A stretch of 64,000 nt of DNA from NCBI RefSeq assembly GCF_947241705.1, contig NC_079267.1, positions 522,501 through 586,500 of the forward strand. Direction: 5' to 3'. The position numbers and the translations under genes were made by a program. Every line of letters begins with the position of its first letter. The stretch's first letter is position 1. This document shows positions 42,393-51,949 of the stretch, in pieces. This DNA comes from Saccharomyces mikatae IFO 1815 (lineage: Eukaryota > Ascomycota > Saccharomycetes > Saccharomycetales > Saccharomycetaceae). The notes under the pieces were generated by a model. That model ran no database searches. It had not been told where the DNA came from and worked only from the letters and a program-made list of their open reading frames with translations.

Positions 42393-43212
42393 TTTCTAAA
42401 GCGCTATATATTTTCACCAAAGCATACAGTGTTTCTGAACTTCTCAAGACCGCTTTTTGACAATCATGACTTTACCAATGGCAAGTTATGACCTTCCGAT
42501 CTACTCTTCTATTGATTTTTAGTCCTCTTTTCCTTTGATATTATTATGATTATCATTTTCAGGGGTTAGTTTTCTCAAGCCACAGCAATAAATGTAACCT
42601 ATTATATTACTAGTAAAGCCCTAAACTGAGTAGGGTTTATAATTATCCATAATGGGTAAAAAGTAAACACTCGTTTTAGGAAATAAACCAAAAGTGTTTT
42701 AATTAGCCAATCGGCAAGAAAGCTTGATGCAGAAACATCATGGATGTAAAGTATCTGAAATTTCTGATCTTGCAACTTCCCTCACGAAAAAACTGGATCA
42801 TTTACAGAGTTTTTGTGTCTGTTAGGACAAGTTGTCATAGATAGAAATAATTTATACATCTAGATCATTTTCTTCAAGACACCCTTATATAGCACTTTCA
42901 CGATCAACGAATCGTTGCTCAACTTAAGAGAGCCTAGAAAACGGAACTTCATTACTGTCATATTTCTGCTTTTTTGATTTGATTATAAATAGAGAGAACA
43001 GATTCAGACGGTGACATTCTTTTACAGCAATAAGAAAGGAAAGGAACTGCGTGTGAGAAATTAAAACAGCTTAGTTATCTTCGACTCCAACTATTTTACC
43101 TTCGTTTCAATACAGTCGTCCTTAACCATTCTTGATTTATTTTACCTTATCGTAAATCCGTGTTGATTAGCAGATAAAGGAAGAAAACCACCAAACTGAA
43201 AGCAGCTTAAAG
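42393..43212. other. ATG26-MMR1 divergent intergenic region
   Basis: An 820-base AT-rich shared promoter region. A TATAAATA lies near 42983, about 230 bases before the MMR1 ATG. Nothing coding-like or RNA-like was recognised, and its length is unexplained. Confidence 0.4.
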
Positions 43213-44673
43213 ATGAATTCTGCAACGATGAAATCAGAACAACTTACTCCGAAACTTTCACCAATGTCATTTTGTTTGGATGATCAAAAAAATGCAGGCA
43301 CTTTTCAAAGTATACTAAACTCACCTACAAAACTAAAATTGGACACTGGCCCTATTAGTAACTCCTTGTTATATCCAACATCACTTTCTAAATTGAGCGA
43401 GTTGTCAAGAAGTGGACGCTCAAAGCAAAGAAGAGGTTCCGATACTATGAGGTCAGTATCACCTATCAGATTCCAGTTTCTAAATAATACTCCAAAGATG
43501 TTGAAACCTGAGTATTTATCTCAAACGACCAATAATCTTCCATTGTTGTCTGCTCTGCTGAAGAATAACAAGAAAACCACAAAATCAACTACTAATGAAG
43601 ATCAGAGTCTAAATCCTGATCCGTTGAGCATAGAGAAAAACATCATTAAACAATCTATCAAAGACAAATTAGAGCAGTTGCGCAGTTCAGAACCTATTTC
43701 TCAAGTGCAAAAAGAAGAACGAAAACCATCACCACATGATATCAAGGACTTTACAGAAGAGACAATTAACCAAAAAAATGCCGAAAGTTCAGGTCTTTTA
43801 TGCACACCTGTTTCTGTAACTCCTTTTGAGGATACAGTTAGTCATGAAATGCCCAAAGCTGAAGACAAGGGAAATAGGGTTATCTCTAACGGTTCCACTC
43901 AGTGCTCACAAACTGAAATAAACGAAATGCCTAAAGATTTAAACTTGGACGCTTTACCTACCGATAAAAATGGATTTGTCCAATATGGCCTCAAAAATAA
44001 TAACAGTAACAATAGATATAGTTTTATCTCTTCTACGTCCACTGACTATGAACCAGAGTGGTACGACGGACAGCAACACATCTCAATGCATATGCCATCT
44101 ATGACCAGTACCGAGGAAGTCAATAGTCGTGACAAATCGAATTTAGATATAAAAATTAAACAGCTGGAACTTGAAATTACAGAACTAAAGCTACAAAATG
44201 AAAAGCTAGTTCACTCCATGACCACGAACAGATACATAGAAGAAAGGTTTATGCTAGAAGTCATGAAAGACCCTAGTATACACGCGCAAAAATCTCAAAG
44301 GGATATCGAGAGAAAGGTGAAACAATTGGAGAAGAAATTCTTTAATTGTAAAAAAGTCCTCAAGAAATTGACTGAATCCCCCTCAGTAGTGGCCCCATCC
44401 ACTTCAAAAACTGATGGGAATTCAGCAAGGATTCCATGTCCTAAGACCAGATTGGCACGTGTTTCCGTTTTAGACCTGAAAAAAATTGAAGAACAGCCTG
44501 ACTCTTCATCAGGGATATCATCTGAGGAGGATCATTCCACAAACGAAGATTTGAATATCGCTTATGAAGAACCAATTTCTTCTCTTTCATCAACAGCGTC
44601 TAAGCAGAGCAGAAAGAGTAGGAGAGGTTTCCAACTCAACCTCCCTGTCCAAACAGAAAAGGACGGAAAATAA
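43213..44673 (+). CDS. MMR1: Mitochondrial Myo2 receptor for bud-directed inheritance
   Basis: Adaptor on the outer mitochondrial membrane that links mitochondria to the myosin Myo2 for transport into the bud. The 486-residue product is largely disordered and Ser-rich, with SP/TP sites in the first 120 residues. A coiled coil lies at about 310-395 (IKIKQLELEITELKLQNEKLV and RKVKQLEKKFFNCKKVLKKL). It has no transmembrane segment. Close in length to S. cerevisiae (491). Confidence 0.95.
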   Translation: MNSATMKSEQLTPKLSPMSFCLDDQKNAGTFQSILNSPTKLKLDTGPISNSLLYPTSLSKLSELSRSGRSKQRRGSDTMRSVSPIRFQFLNNTPKMLKPEYLSQTTNNLPLLSALLKNNKKTTKSTTNEDQSLNPDPLSIEKNIIKQSIKDKLEQLRSSEPISQVQKEERKPSPHDIKDFTEETINQKNAESSGLLCTPVSVTPFEDTVSHEMPKAEDKGNRVISNGSTQCSQTEINEMPKDLNLDALPTDKNGFVQYGLKNNNSNNRYSFISSTSTDYEPEWYDGQQHISMHMPSMTSTEEVNSRDKSNLDIKIKQLELEITELKLQNEKLVHSMTTNRYIEERFMLEVMKDPSIHAQKSQRDIERKVKQLEKKFFNCKKVLKKLTESPSVVAPSTSKTDGNSARIPCPKTRLARVSVLDLKKIEEQPDSSSGISSEEDHSTNEDLNIAYEEPISSLSSTASKQSRKSRRGFQLNLPVQTEKDGK

Positions 44674-45245
44674 AGCGCTGGCTTGAAATTGTTGTAAATT
44701 ACTTCGCAAAAACATACATAATACGTCAATGAAGATAGGCACTTCCTCTCGGGAGCTCTCTGAGCACATTTCTACGATACCTATAATAGCATTATTATTG
44801 ATCCTTTTCCTTTGAGGTGGTTTTATTAGAATGGAAAGGTTTGCTCGTGGGCATAAGTTTTGGCCTTACAGCATCGAAGGATTTTTTTGTGAAAAAATTT
44901 ATATCATGTTATCGTTTCTATTAATACCCCGCCTTTAGAAGCCAAACAGATAATACAGTATCAAGATCTTACTGGGCAATAAATACATATCTTTATATAT
45001 TGCATTCAAGTTCATTCAATTTATACTTATATACATCAATCAATAAAAAATAACAATAATAGCTAAGTGATTTTCCCACCTAATTAAAGACACTTTTTTC
45101 AACGGGCCGATTTTTTTATTTCCGAAACCTACCAGGCCAATACTATACCAAATGGTTGGTAAATAAATGAATGTGGAAATGAGAGGCAAATCCACCAAAA
45201 AGTACATTATACCTATCAGCATTAAAGCAGTTACACATTCTAATC
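44674..45245. other. MMR1-PEX13 intergenic region
   Basis: A 572-base spacer. It holds a 28-codon plus-strand frame with a hydrophobic end (44729-44815) and, on the minus strand, a 60-codon hydrophobic frame (45040-45222) whose ATG lies 23 bases from the PEX13 ATG. Both are reported as findings, not as genes. Confidence 0.4.
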
Positions 45246-46412
45246 ATGTCTGCAATATCTTCTACAACAGCACCACGACCTAAGCCCTGGGAGACTAGCG
45301 CGCCCTTAGATGAGCCGCAGCGTAATACTCAGTCATTAGGAGCGATGATGACTTCGAATCAGCAGGACTCGAGTCAAGGTGAAGTAAACAATAATAATAG
45401 TTCAAATGAATCCGCTCCCGAAGTTTTGCCACGACCTGCGGCACTAAACTCTTCTGGTACATACGGTGAACCGAATACAATACCTGCTATATACGGCAAT
45501 AGTAACTATGGCATGCCTTATGATAGCAATCCGTATGGTATAAACTCTATGTACGGAAATAGCATAGGGAGATACGGATATGGAGGGTCGTACTATGGTA
45601 ACAATTACGGATCCTTTTATGGGGGAGGATACGGTACAGGAGCAGGATATGGAATGAATAACGGTGGTGGGCTAGGCGAATCCACAAAGGCTACCTTTCA
45701 ATTAATAGAAAGTCTGATAGGAGCTGTTACAGGATTTGCACAGATGCTGGAATCCACCTACATGGCAACACACAATTCATTCTTTACCATGGTATCAGTG
45801 GCAGAACAGTTCGGTAATTTAAAGGAAATGTTAGGTTCATTTTTTGGTATATTTGCTATAATGAAGTTCCTTAAAAAAGTGCTCTATCGAGCCACTAAGG
45901 GTAGACTAGGAATACCACCTAGAAATATTGCAGGATCCGAAGGAAGTGAGAATAAACTAATTGAAGATTTTTATAAGTTTAATGACAGTGCTTCAATCTC
46001 CTCAAATAGAAAATCAACGAGGAGGAAAATATCATGGAAGCCACTAATTTTTTTTCTGATGGCAGTATTTGGTTTCCCGTACTTACTAAACAAATTCATT
46101 GCTAAAATACAGACCTCTGGTGCTATACAGGCATCGCGAGAAAATGATGGCGAGTGTATTGATCCTTCGAAGTTAGAATTCGCTAGGGCATTGTACGATT
46201 TTGTTCCAGAAAATCCAGAGATGGAAGTTGCTTTAAAAAAAGGCGACTTGATGGCCATTTTAAGTAAGAAAGACCCTGTCGGTAGGGATTCTGATTGGTG
46301 GAAAGTGAGGACTAAGAATGGTAATATTGGTTACATTCCATATAACTATATTGAAATTATAAAAAGGCGGAAAAAAATTGAGCACGTTAATGATGAAACA
46401 CCTACACACTAG
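45246..46412 (+). CDS. PEX13: Peroxisomal docking-complex protein Pex13
   Basis: Peroxisomal membrane component of the import docking complex with Pex14 and Pex17, binding Pex5 and Pex7. The 388-residue product has a Gly/Tyr/Asn-rich N-terminal region (about 85-145; the YG-rich segment that can phase separate). A hydrophobic central part spans about 150-285. The C-terminal SH3 domain lies at about 312-372 (ALYDFVPENP, DSDWWKVRT, GYIPYNYIE). Close in length to S. cerevisiae (386). Confidence 0.97.
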   Translation: MSAISSTTAPRPKPWETSAPLDEPQRNTQSLGAMMTSNQQDSSQGEVNNNNSSNESAPEVLPRPAALNSSGTYGEPNTIPAIYGNSNYGMPYDSNPYGINSMYGNSIGRYGYGGSYYGNNYGSFYGGGYGTGAGYGMNNGGGLGESTKATFQLIESLIGAVTGFAQMLESTYMATHNSFFTMVSVAEQFGNLKEMLGSFFGIFAIMKFLKKVLYRATKGRLGIPPRNIAGSEGSENKLIEDFYKFNDSASISSNRKSTRRKISWKPLIFFLMAVFGFPYLLNKFIAKIQTSGAIQASRENDGECIDPSKLEFARALYDFVPENPEMEVALKKGDLMAILSKKDPVGRDSDWWKVRTKNGNIGYIPYNYIEIIKRRKKIEHVNDETPTH

Positions 46413-46444
46413 CACACTGATATTCGTATATACGTAAATACACG

Positions 46445-46468
46445 CACACATATATATATATATGTGTG
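46445..46468. repeat. TA microsatellite inside a 24-bp palindrome
   Basis: Seven TA units flanked by CACAC on the left and GTGTG on the right make a perfect 24-bp palindrome just after the PEX13 stop. It lies in the 345-base convergent PEX13-HCR1 spacer (46413-46757). The rest of that spacer is AT-rich with a short AGC run near 46508-46519. It probably contributes to 3'-end formation. Confidence 0.8.
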
Positions 46469-46757
46469 TATAATAATTTCTACAGTAATCTAAATATTCC
46501 AAGAAGTAGCAGCAGCAGCGAGAGGAAGTAATTAACAAAAGGACAGATAACGGTGTAAACACATTGTATTTCTCCTTCTGCATATATATTTCTATATATG
46601 GGCGAAACGTCTATGGATAGATATGGGTATATAGATATTCACGATGAGGAACAATTGTAATATGGTGATATCTAAAGCTTTACGACGCACCGAGCTTCAC
46701 TTTCTTTCATGAATAAAATGAGACGGAGAAGTTTATCATAGCAAGGAAAAAAGCGAA

Positions 46758-47555
46758 TTACATGAAGTCGTCATCACCGAATTCAAAATCGTCGGGGCCA
46801 TCTAGGTCGAAGTCTTGATCTTTCTTGAACGCACCACCCAAATTGGTTTTTCCTTTGACCTTTTTCTTACCGGCACCACCAGTGGCAGTACCGCCTCTCA
46901 CACGGGCCAAACGAGCTTGTCTTTCTTCTCTTTCCTTGTCTTTGATCAAAACGTTCAAAGTAGCGACAGTCTGTCTAATAGATTCGATAGACATTGGTTT
47001 TGCTACATCTCTGATTAAATCAATGGCTAATGACGAAGAGTAGTTCAGTGGTGATTTCTTGTTCATGGGTGTAATAGCAGCAGATAAGGCCTTTCTTAAA
47101 TCTTGGTACTCCCTCTTTGTTTCTGCATTAAACAAAGGATGGGTTTCGATAGGTGTATCCTTTGTGAAGGCGGGTCTCTTTAGAGCTTGTTCCTCTTGTT
47201 CCTTCTGTAAAGCACGTGCTCTTGGATGTTCCTCGGCAACACCTAAGCCAGCAAAAAGGTCAGCAGCATTGTTTAGATCAGACTCCATTTCGGCCTTCTT
47301 GATTAGTTCTTTACGTGTCTTCTCGTCCAATGTGTCAATATCCAATAAAACTTTGTCAGTGGAGGTCTCTTTGGTTTTTTTAGCCTTTTTTGGTTGTTCC
47401 TTTTTGGCTTTAGGAGCAGGCTTCTTTTCTTCCTCTTCTGCATCCCAAGATTGCATGACTGGTTCATCATCACCAAGTTCAGCATCCCATGAGTCCATCA
47501 AAACGACATCATCATTACCCATAGAACCATTGATAGCTTCGTCGTCCCAAGACAT
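46758..47555 (-). CDS. HCR1: Translation initiation factor eIF3j
   Basis: Substoichiometric eIF3 subunit j, involved in AUG selection, termination and recycling, and 20S pre-rRNA processing. The 265-residue product has the acidic, Trp-rich repeats at the N-terminus (SWDDEAINGS, DSWDAELGDDE, QSWDAEEEE) that contact eIF3b. Basic and helical core regions follow, then the acidic end DLDGPDDFEFGDDDFM. The length is the same as in S. cerevisiae. Confidence 0.97.
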   Translation of the reverse strand: MSWDDEAINGSMGNDDVVLMDSWDAELGDDEPVMQSWDAEEEEKKPAPKAKKEQPKKAKKTKETSTDKVLLDIDTLDEKTRKELIKKAEMESDLNNAADLFAGLGVAEEHPRARALQKEQEEQALKRPAFTKDTPIETHPLFNAETKREYQDLRKALSAAITPMNKKSPLNYSSSLAIDLIRDVAKPMSIESIRQTVATLNVLIKDKEREERQARLARVRGGTATGGAGKKKVKGKTNLGGAFKKDQDFDLDGPDDFEFGDDDFM

Positions 47556-47981
47556 TGGAATTATGTTTTTTAAATTTTTTTTTGGTGTTTTTGTTTAAAA
47601 TATAATACTTCCAAAAAACTAATAAGATAGTAGACAAATTTGCGAATTAAAGTTCAAATCAATGATAGCAAGTCAGTTTTAATTCCTTGATGTGCATTTC
47701 TGACCTACCTAGTTGAAAAAAAAAATCTGGAAAATGTTCAAAAAGAGGTGTGTTCGTCTAATATGACACAGTGGTGACTATAATACCAAAATTAGTGACA
47801 TTTGTTATATAGTTTAGCAGAGCGACTGTTATAAATAAATAATTAGGTATGCACGTACAATAAGTTCTGTTGAATCAACGTCTATTTACAATCTTCAAAA
47901 AGATGACTAAATGCGAATCGCACTTATTTCTCAATGTTGCTCGCCTAAGTAACATCTTTTAAAAATCCTTGAATGGTAACA
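47556..47981. other. HCR1-UPS1 tandem intergenic region
   Basis: A 426-base AT-rich spacer with the HCR1 promoter and UPS1 3' end. Poly-A/T tracts lie near 47570-47580 and 47716-47726. No gene or distinctive motif seen. Confidence 0.4.
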
Positions 47982-48509
47982 TTAAAACTGAGGGTTCCTT
48001 GCCTCTTCGAGTCTCTGGATGACAAATGCCATCCCCATTCTACTTTTCTTTACGTTTTCATCAAACTTAGTTCGTGACCAATCCTCCACCTTAGATTTGA
48101 TGCCCATATTGAAACCACTGGAGAATTTCACCTGACTGTCTGCTATCGTACTGCTTGTAGCACTGTCAAACTGATAGGTAGTGTACTCTTCCACCTTCAT
48201 GATTCCGGTATGATCTAGGTTCCTGGTGTAAGTCTTCATCGTGGAGTTAGTGGGGTTAACTACGGAAACTTCGATTATCCACGTCTCAGTTATTCCTCTC
48301 AGAAATGGCTTGACCCATGTGGGCAACTTTCCTGACTTCTTCAACAACCTTGTTGTGCGCAGATTTCCCTCCTGGTCAACCTTCCTTGATATCGTGTCTA
48401 TAGAAAGCACATGGGGGGAATATGGGTTAGGGTATCTATTGAAAAAGGCGCGTGAAACAGAGGCAAAATCGGTGGGGAATATGTGTGTGCTTCTGTGTAA
48501 AAGGACCAT
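47982..48509 (-). CDS. UPS1: PRELI/MSF1-domain phosphatidic-acid transfer protein
   Basis: Intermembrane-space lipid-transfer protein that, bound to Mdm35, carries phosphatidic acid to the inner membrane for cardiolipin synthesis. The 175-residue product is essentially the PRELI domain alone (FPTDFASVSRAFFNRYPNPYSPHV start). It contains VVNPTNSTMKTYTRNLDH and the C-terminal helix around EDWSRTKFDENVKKSRMGM. Shares the fold and ENxKKxxMG-type ending with UPS2 in this window. The length is as in S. cerevisiae. Confidence 0.96.
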   Translation of the reverse strand: MVLLHRSTHIFPTDFASVSRAFFNRYPNPYSPHVLSIDTISRKVDQEGNLRTTRLLKKSGKLPTWVKPFLRGITETWIIEVSVVNPTNSTMKTYTRNLDHTGIMKVEEYTTYQFDSATSSTIADSQVKFSSGFNMGIKSKVEDWSRTKFDENVKKSRMGMAFVIQRLEEARNPQF

Positions 48510-48778
48510 TACAACTCGTTAGGATCTTACGGCCGTATTTCGAACTAGACAACCCTTGTAAAATAATGATTACTCATCCACCTGTCACATATTTTTTTTT
48601 ATAGCGTATTATCCAGGGAGAGTGTGAAACATAACGGAGATTTTCGCCCGAAAAATGAAAAATAACTGGGCATAAAGATTAACAATAGTAAGATAATTGG
48701 TTAGAGCAAGCGCATGAAAAGAAAGGTTTATTAGAATGCAGAAATATGAGCTGTAATATGTAGAATTATATATGTGTT

Positions 48779-49534
48779 CTATAATAAGAGTGCCCCAACG
48801 GCAAATATACCAGCACCGTAGGCTATGTGAGTACCAGCAAAGGCACCGTTGGTGGAGTTAGAGATTCCGGATGCTACCTTAGCGTTCACTGTAGACTTGT
48901 ATGTAGTGGTCAATGTTTCTACTTTGGAACCCGATGTAGTTACATAGGCAGATCTGATAGTGCTTACTTCCTTAGAGTTCGATGAACTCTTTAATGAAGA
49001 TCCTGATGATAGTTTACTTGATGAAGCTGTGCTGCCCGTTACAGCGGATGATGGTAGCCACCAAATAGTTGATGTGTATGCTTCACCTAACGAGTTTGTG
49101 GTGGTTACTATGGTGATTGGTGTGTCTGCCGATGTTGCTGTGTAGGAGGCGGAGCTGTCCTTTATACTTGACGCTTCACTTCTGGGTTGCACAGACACAG
49201 TTGAGATTGTAGTAGCAGCAGAGTTGGTTTCGGCAACCCACCATAGGTACTGTGTGGTAGTTTTCCCCTGAGCATCCGTGGTTACTACAGTGGCACTTGG
49301 AGCGACGGCATAGGTATTGCTGACGGCGTTGCTGGTTTGTACCGGAACTTTCTCGGTAGAAATGGTTACAGATGTGATTTTTTGATCATCCTTTGTAACA
49401 GATGCTGTTTCTTGAGAGTTGCTGCTTTTTTTTTGGGAGCTATCTTTAGAGTCTTGGCCATCTAAGGAGCCGGTATCCTTTTGAGCGCCGACTAGAGAAA
49501 TTAGAAAGGTAATTAATATAGAGGAGGCTTTCAT
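48779..49534 (-). CDS. NCW2: GPI-anchored cell wall protein Ncw2
   Basis: Structural cell-wall mannoprotein of the beta-glucan/chitin assembly response. The 251-residue product has a signal peptide (MKASSILITFLISLVGAQ, 1-18) and a Ser/Thr-rich body with repeated TTxxxGxxYTxxxWW-like blocks (TTDAQGKTTTQYLWWVAE and TTNSLGEAYTSTIWWLPS). A GPI-attachment signal with a hydrophobic end closes it (SNSTNGAFAGTHIAYGAGIFAVGALLL region). TATATAAA lies on the minus strand at 49623-49616, about 85 bases before the ATG. Slightly shorter than S. cerevisiae (254). Confidence 0.93.
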   Translation of the reverse strand: MKASSILITFLISLVGAQKDTGSLDGQDSKDSSQKKSSNSQETASVTKDDQKITSVTISTEKVPVQTSNAVSNTYAVAPSATVVTTDAQGKTTTQYLWWVAETNSAATTISTVSVQPRSEASSIKDSSASYTATSADTPITIVTTTNSLGEAYTSTIWWLPSSAVTGSTASSSKLSSGSSLKSSSNSKEVSTIRSAYVTTSGSKVETLTTTYKSTVNAKVASGISNSTNGAFAGTHIAYGAGIFAVGALLL

Positions 49535-49915
49535 ATTGCTTATATTGATAATTATTTCAGGCTTTTATTGATTTAGTAAGTGTCCAGTTCAAGAAGAGTA
49601 TATCGTACTTACATATTTATATAAGCTCAATTACTAACTTCTATAAAAGTAGGCGTTTTATAGACTCTCACCGGTCAAAAAAATCGTAAGTTCCCGATCC
49701 AACTTGGTATCTACTACGGTAATGATGGTATTTTCTTCATCTATTTTTGAATTTACTTTGGAGGCTGACACTTCAACCAGCCATTGAATTTTCTGATTTC
49801 TCTTTTCGTCAACTGAAAATGCGGGATGTTATAATTTTAAGTTCGAAAAGCTATACACAAACAAATTTGTCGGCGATGTACACAGAACTATATATGCCTC
49901 GTTTTTACACAGCCG
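49535..49915. other. NCW2-NMT1 tandem intergenic region
   Basis: A 381-base spacer with the NCW2 promoter, including the TATA element at 49616-49623. An 80-codon frame running into NMT1 antisense (from 49747) is probably chance. Nothing else recognised. Confidence 0.4.
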
Positions 49916-51283
49916 CTACAACATTACAACACCGACATTACTGCGCCTTTCCAAGTCATTGCTATTGTCGGGATTCAAACCGCCTGTAATTGGGTTTGCT
50001 CTGTAGTTGAACAAATAAAAATTCAAGAACCCATCACCAGGCCCGAACTTCAAACTATCCAAGAACAACGTATTATCTTGTGAGGTCAAGGCGTTGAAAA
50101 CATCCATATTAGCATTCTTGGCCAAGATGCATGCATCATAAATCAATTCGCGCAATCTTTTTTCCAAAGCGTTGGTAGCTTTCGGATCGAACCTGTCTTT
50201 GAAGTGGAAATCAGCATCAGTGGCATAATAATACAAGTACCCGATGCCCAAGTCCTTGTATTTTTTGTTATTTAGGATTGTGAATGGCAATGAGTAGAAT
50301 GAGAAGAAGTCTGTGATTTTTCCATCTGGTTGTTCTACGACATACGAAAAAACCACTTGCTTATCCAACAATAATGATTCTTCACCAATAAAATAGTGCT
50401 TAAATTCTTCCTTGGTAAAAATTTGAATTAGCTCGAATCTCGACTGATATCTATTGAACAACTCAAAGGCTTGGTCAATATCTTCCTCCTTCAACCTTCT
50501 CAATCCAACTGTCCTTGTTTTGCTTGGTAACGCATTCTCGGAAATCATATCCTCCTCTGTATATCCGTCTGGTAAACCTGTGAAATCTACTTCATAAAGT
50601 TTCTTCCAGTTTAAGGGACGATGTGTATAACGACATGTACTTACGGGTGCTGGTAAAACAACACCTGCTGTGTACAACGCATGCCAGATATCACATTTGT
50701 TGACACGTCTAGTAATTTCTTTGATTAGAACAGGGGTCAACCTCTTAGATCTTAGTTGTTTGTGAACACACAAGAAATTGATTTCCACGCTGGGAAGTTT
50801 TTTACCTCTAACGCACAGTGTTACCGGGATGGCTGAGATGAAAGCAACTAGTTTCTGCGTTTCTTTAACGCGAACACCAATATGCCAATCCTTCTTCCAG
50901 CCTGGACTTTTTAGCGCCCAGTTGAAAAATTCTTTGGTATAGTTGAATCTGAAGCCTGCATCGCGGTCTTCCACGTAATTCTCATTTAGCAGGACGAAGA
51001 CATCTTCGAGCTGCTTCTTATTGTCCACGTCAATACTGCACCATTCAAAACTAGACAATAAAGGTAACGGTTTATCAGAAATATCTTTTGGCGTCTTTGG
51101 TTTATCAATGGGGCCTTCTTTCTCTACTTTTTCATTGAAATCCTTTACCGGTTGCGTTCTCCAAAATTTGTGGTCTTTCATAGCCTTTTTCTGCTCTTGA
51201 GTAAGTTTGGAAGTATCGCCATTATTCAACTGTAATAACTTCAACAAATTCTCTAATTTTCTGGCTTTGTCCTCTTCTGACAT
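49916..51283 (-). CDS. NMT1: Glycylpeptide N-myristoyltransferase
   Basis: Transfers myristate from myristoyl-CoA to N-terminal glycines of proteins such as Arf1 and Gpa2; essential. The 455-residue product is a double GNAT fold with the signature EINFLCVHKQLRSKRLTPVLI (acyl-CoA site). It also has KFGPGDGFLNFYLFNYRA near the end and closes RRSNVGVVML. The C-terminal carboxylate of L455 acts as the catalytic base in this family. The length is identical to S. cerevisiae. Confidence 0.98.
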   Translation of the reverse strand: MSEEDKARKLENLLKLLQLNNGDTSKLTQEQKKAMKDHKFWRTQPVKDFNEKVEKEGPIDKPKTPKDISDKPLPLLSSFEWCSIDVDNKKQLEDVFVLLNENYVEDRDAGFRFNYTKEFFNWALKSPGWKKDWHIGVRVKETQKLVAFISAIPVTLCVRGKKLPSVEINFLCVHKQLRSKRLTPVLIKEITRRVNKCDIWHALYTAGVVLPAPVSTCRYTHRPLNWKKLYEVDFTGLPDGYTEEDMISENALPSKTRTVGLRRLKEEDIDQAFELFNRYQSRFELIQIFTKEEFKHYFIGEESLLLDKQVVFSYVVEQPDGKITDFFSFYSLPFTILNNKKYKDLGIGYLYYYATDADFHFKDRFDPKATNALEKRLRELIYDACILAKNANMDVFNALTSQDNTLFLDSLKFGPGDGFLNFYLFNYRANPITGGLNPDNSNDLERRSNVGVVML

Positions 51284-51949
51284 TTTTATAACACACTTAC
51301 CACTAATAGTATAATTCTATATTGTCCATTACCTTTGAACACAGACACTTCATATTATGACAAGTGTGCAACACATATCATCTTTAATTACAATAAATTA
51401 CTTTATCATGAGCAACGGCTGAAATAATTTCACCCTATTGTTTTCATGACGATATTCTTCAAACGGCTCGAAAGAATCCCTTTTACAAGAACTGCTAGTA
51501 CGTAATTGTATAACTCAATTGCATTTTAAATACTTTGTCTTGCCTCTCAGTTTTTATACAATTTGAAGGGGATTTGAAAGGACTACTGAATTTTTCCTAA
51601 TAATAAGAACAGTAACCAGGAATTATCGTAAAAACGAATACGTAAGCCTAAAAAGAAACCAATTCTCGTAATTGAATTGTCTTGCCTACCTAATGAAACT
51701 GTTCATAAAACGCCATAAGCTAATTATACGTAAAATATACCTGTACATTCCACCAAATGGGGTAACGCTATCTTATTTCTTTTTGTTTTCGAAAAAAAAA
51801 AGTGAAAAATTTGTCTCGATGAGCTGAGATGAGCATGAAAGAAGCAGAAAGTTTTAATACACAAAATAAGCGATAGCAAGGGTACGTCCAAGCAAGCTTA
51901 TAAATTTTGTTTAATTTTGAATTTTCAAGAGGATTAAAGCAAATAACTG
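51284..51949. other. NMT1-PWP1 divergent intergenic region
   Basis: A 666-base divergent region. The PWP1 side carries an RRPE and two PAC-type motifs (51803-51836, annotated). The NMT1 side is AT-rich with no motif I can name. Confidence 0.45.
51803..51836 (+). promoter_or_regulatory. RRPE plus double PAC upstream of PWP1
   Basis: TGAAAAATTT (51803-51812) is RRPE. CGATGAGCT (51817-51825) and GAGATGAGCAT (51826-51836) are back-to-back PAC-type motifs. All lie 115-150 bases before the PWP1 ATG, giving a strong ribosome-biogenesis promoter signature. Confidence 0.75.

Noticed and set aside
47059-47598. 179-codon plus-strand frame opposite HCR1
   Set aside because: It is antisense to a strongly conserved gene; its Ser-rich content mirrors HCR1's acidic/Lys codons.
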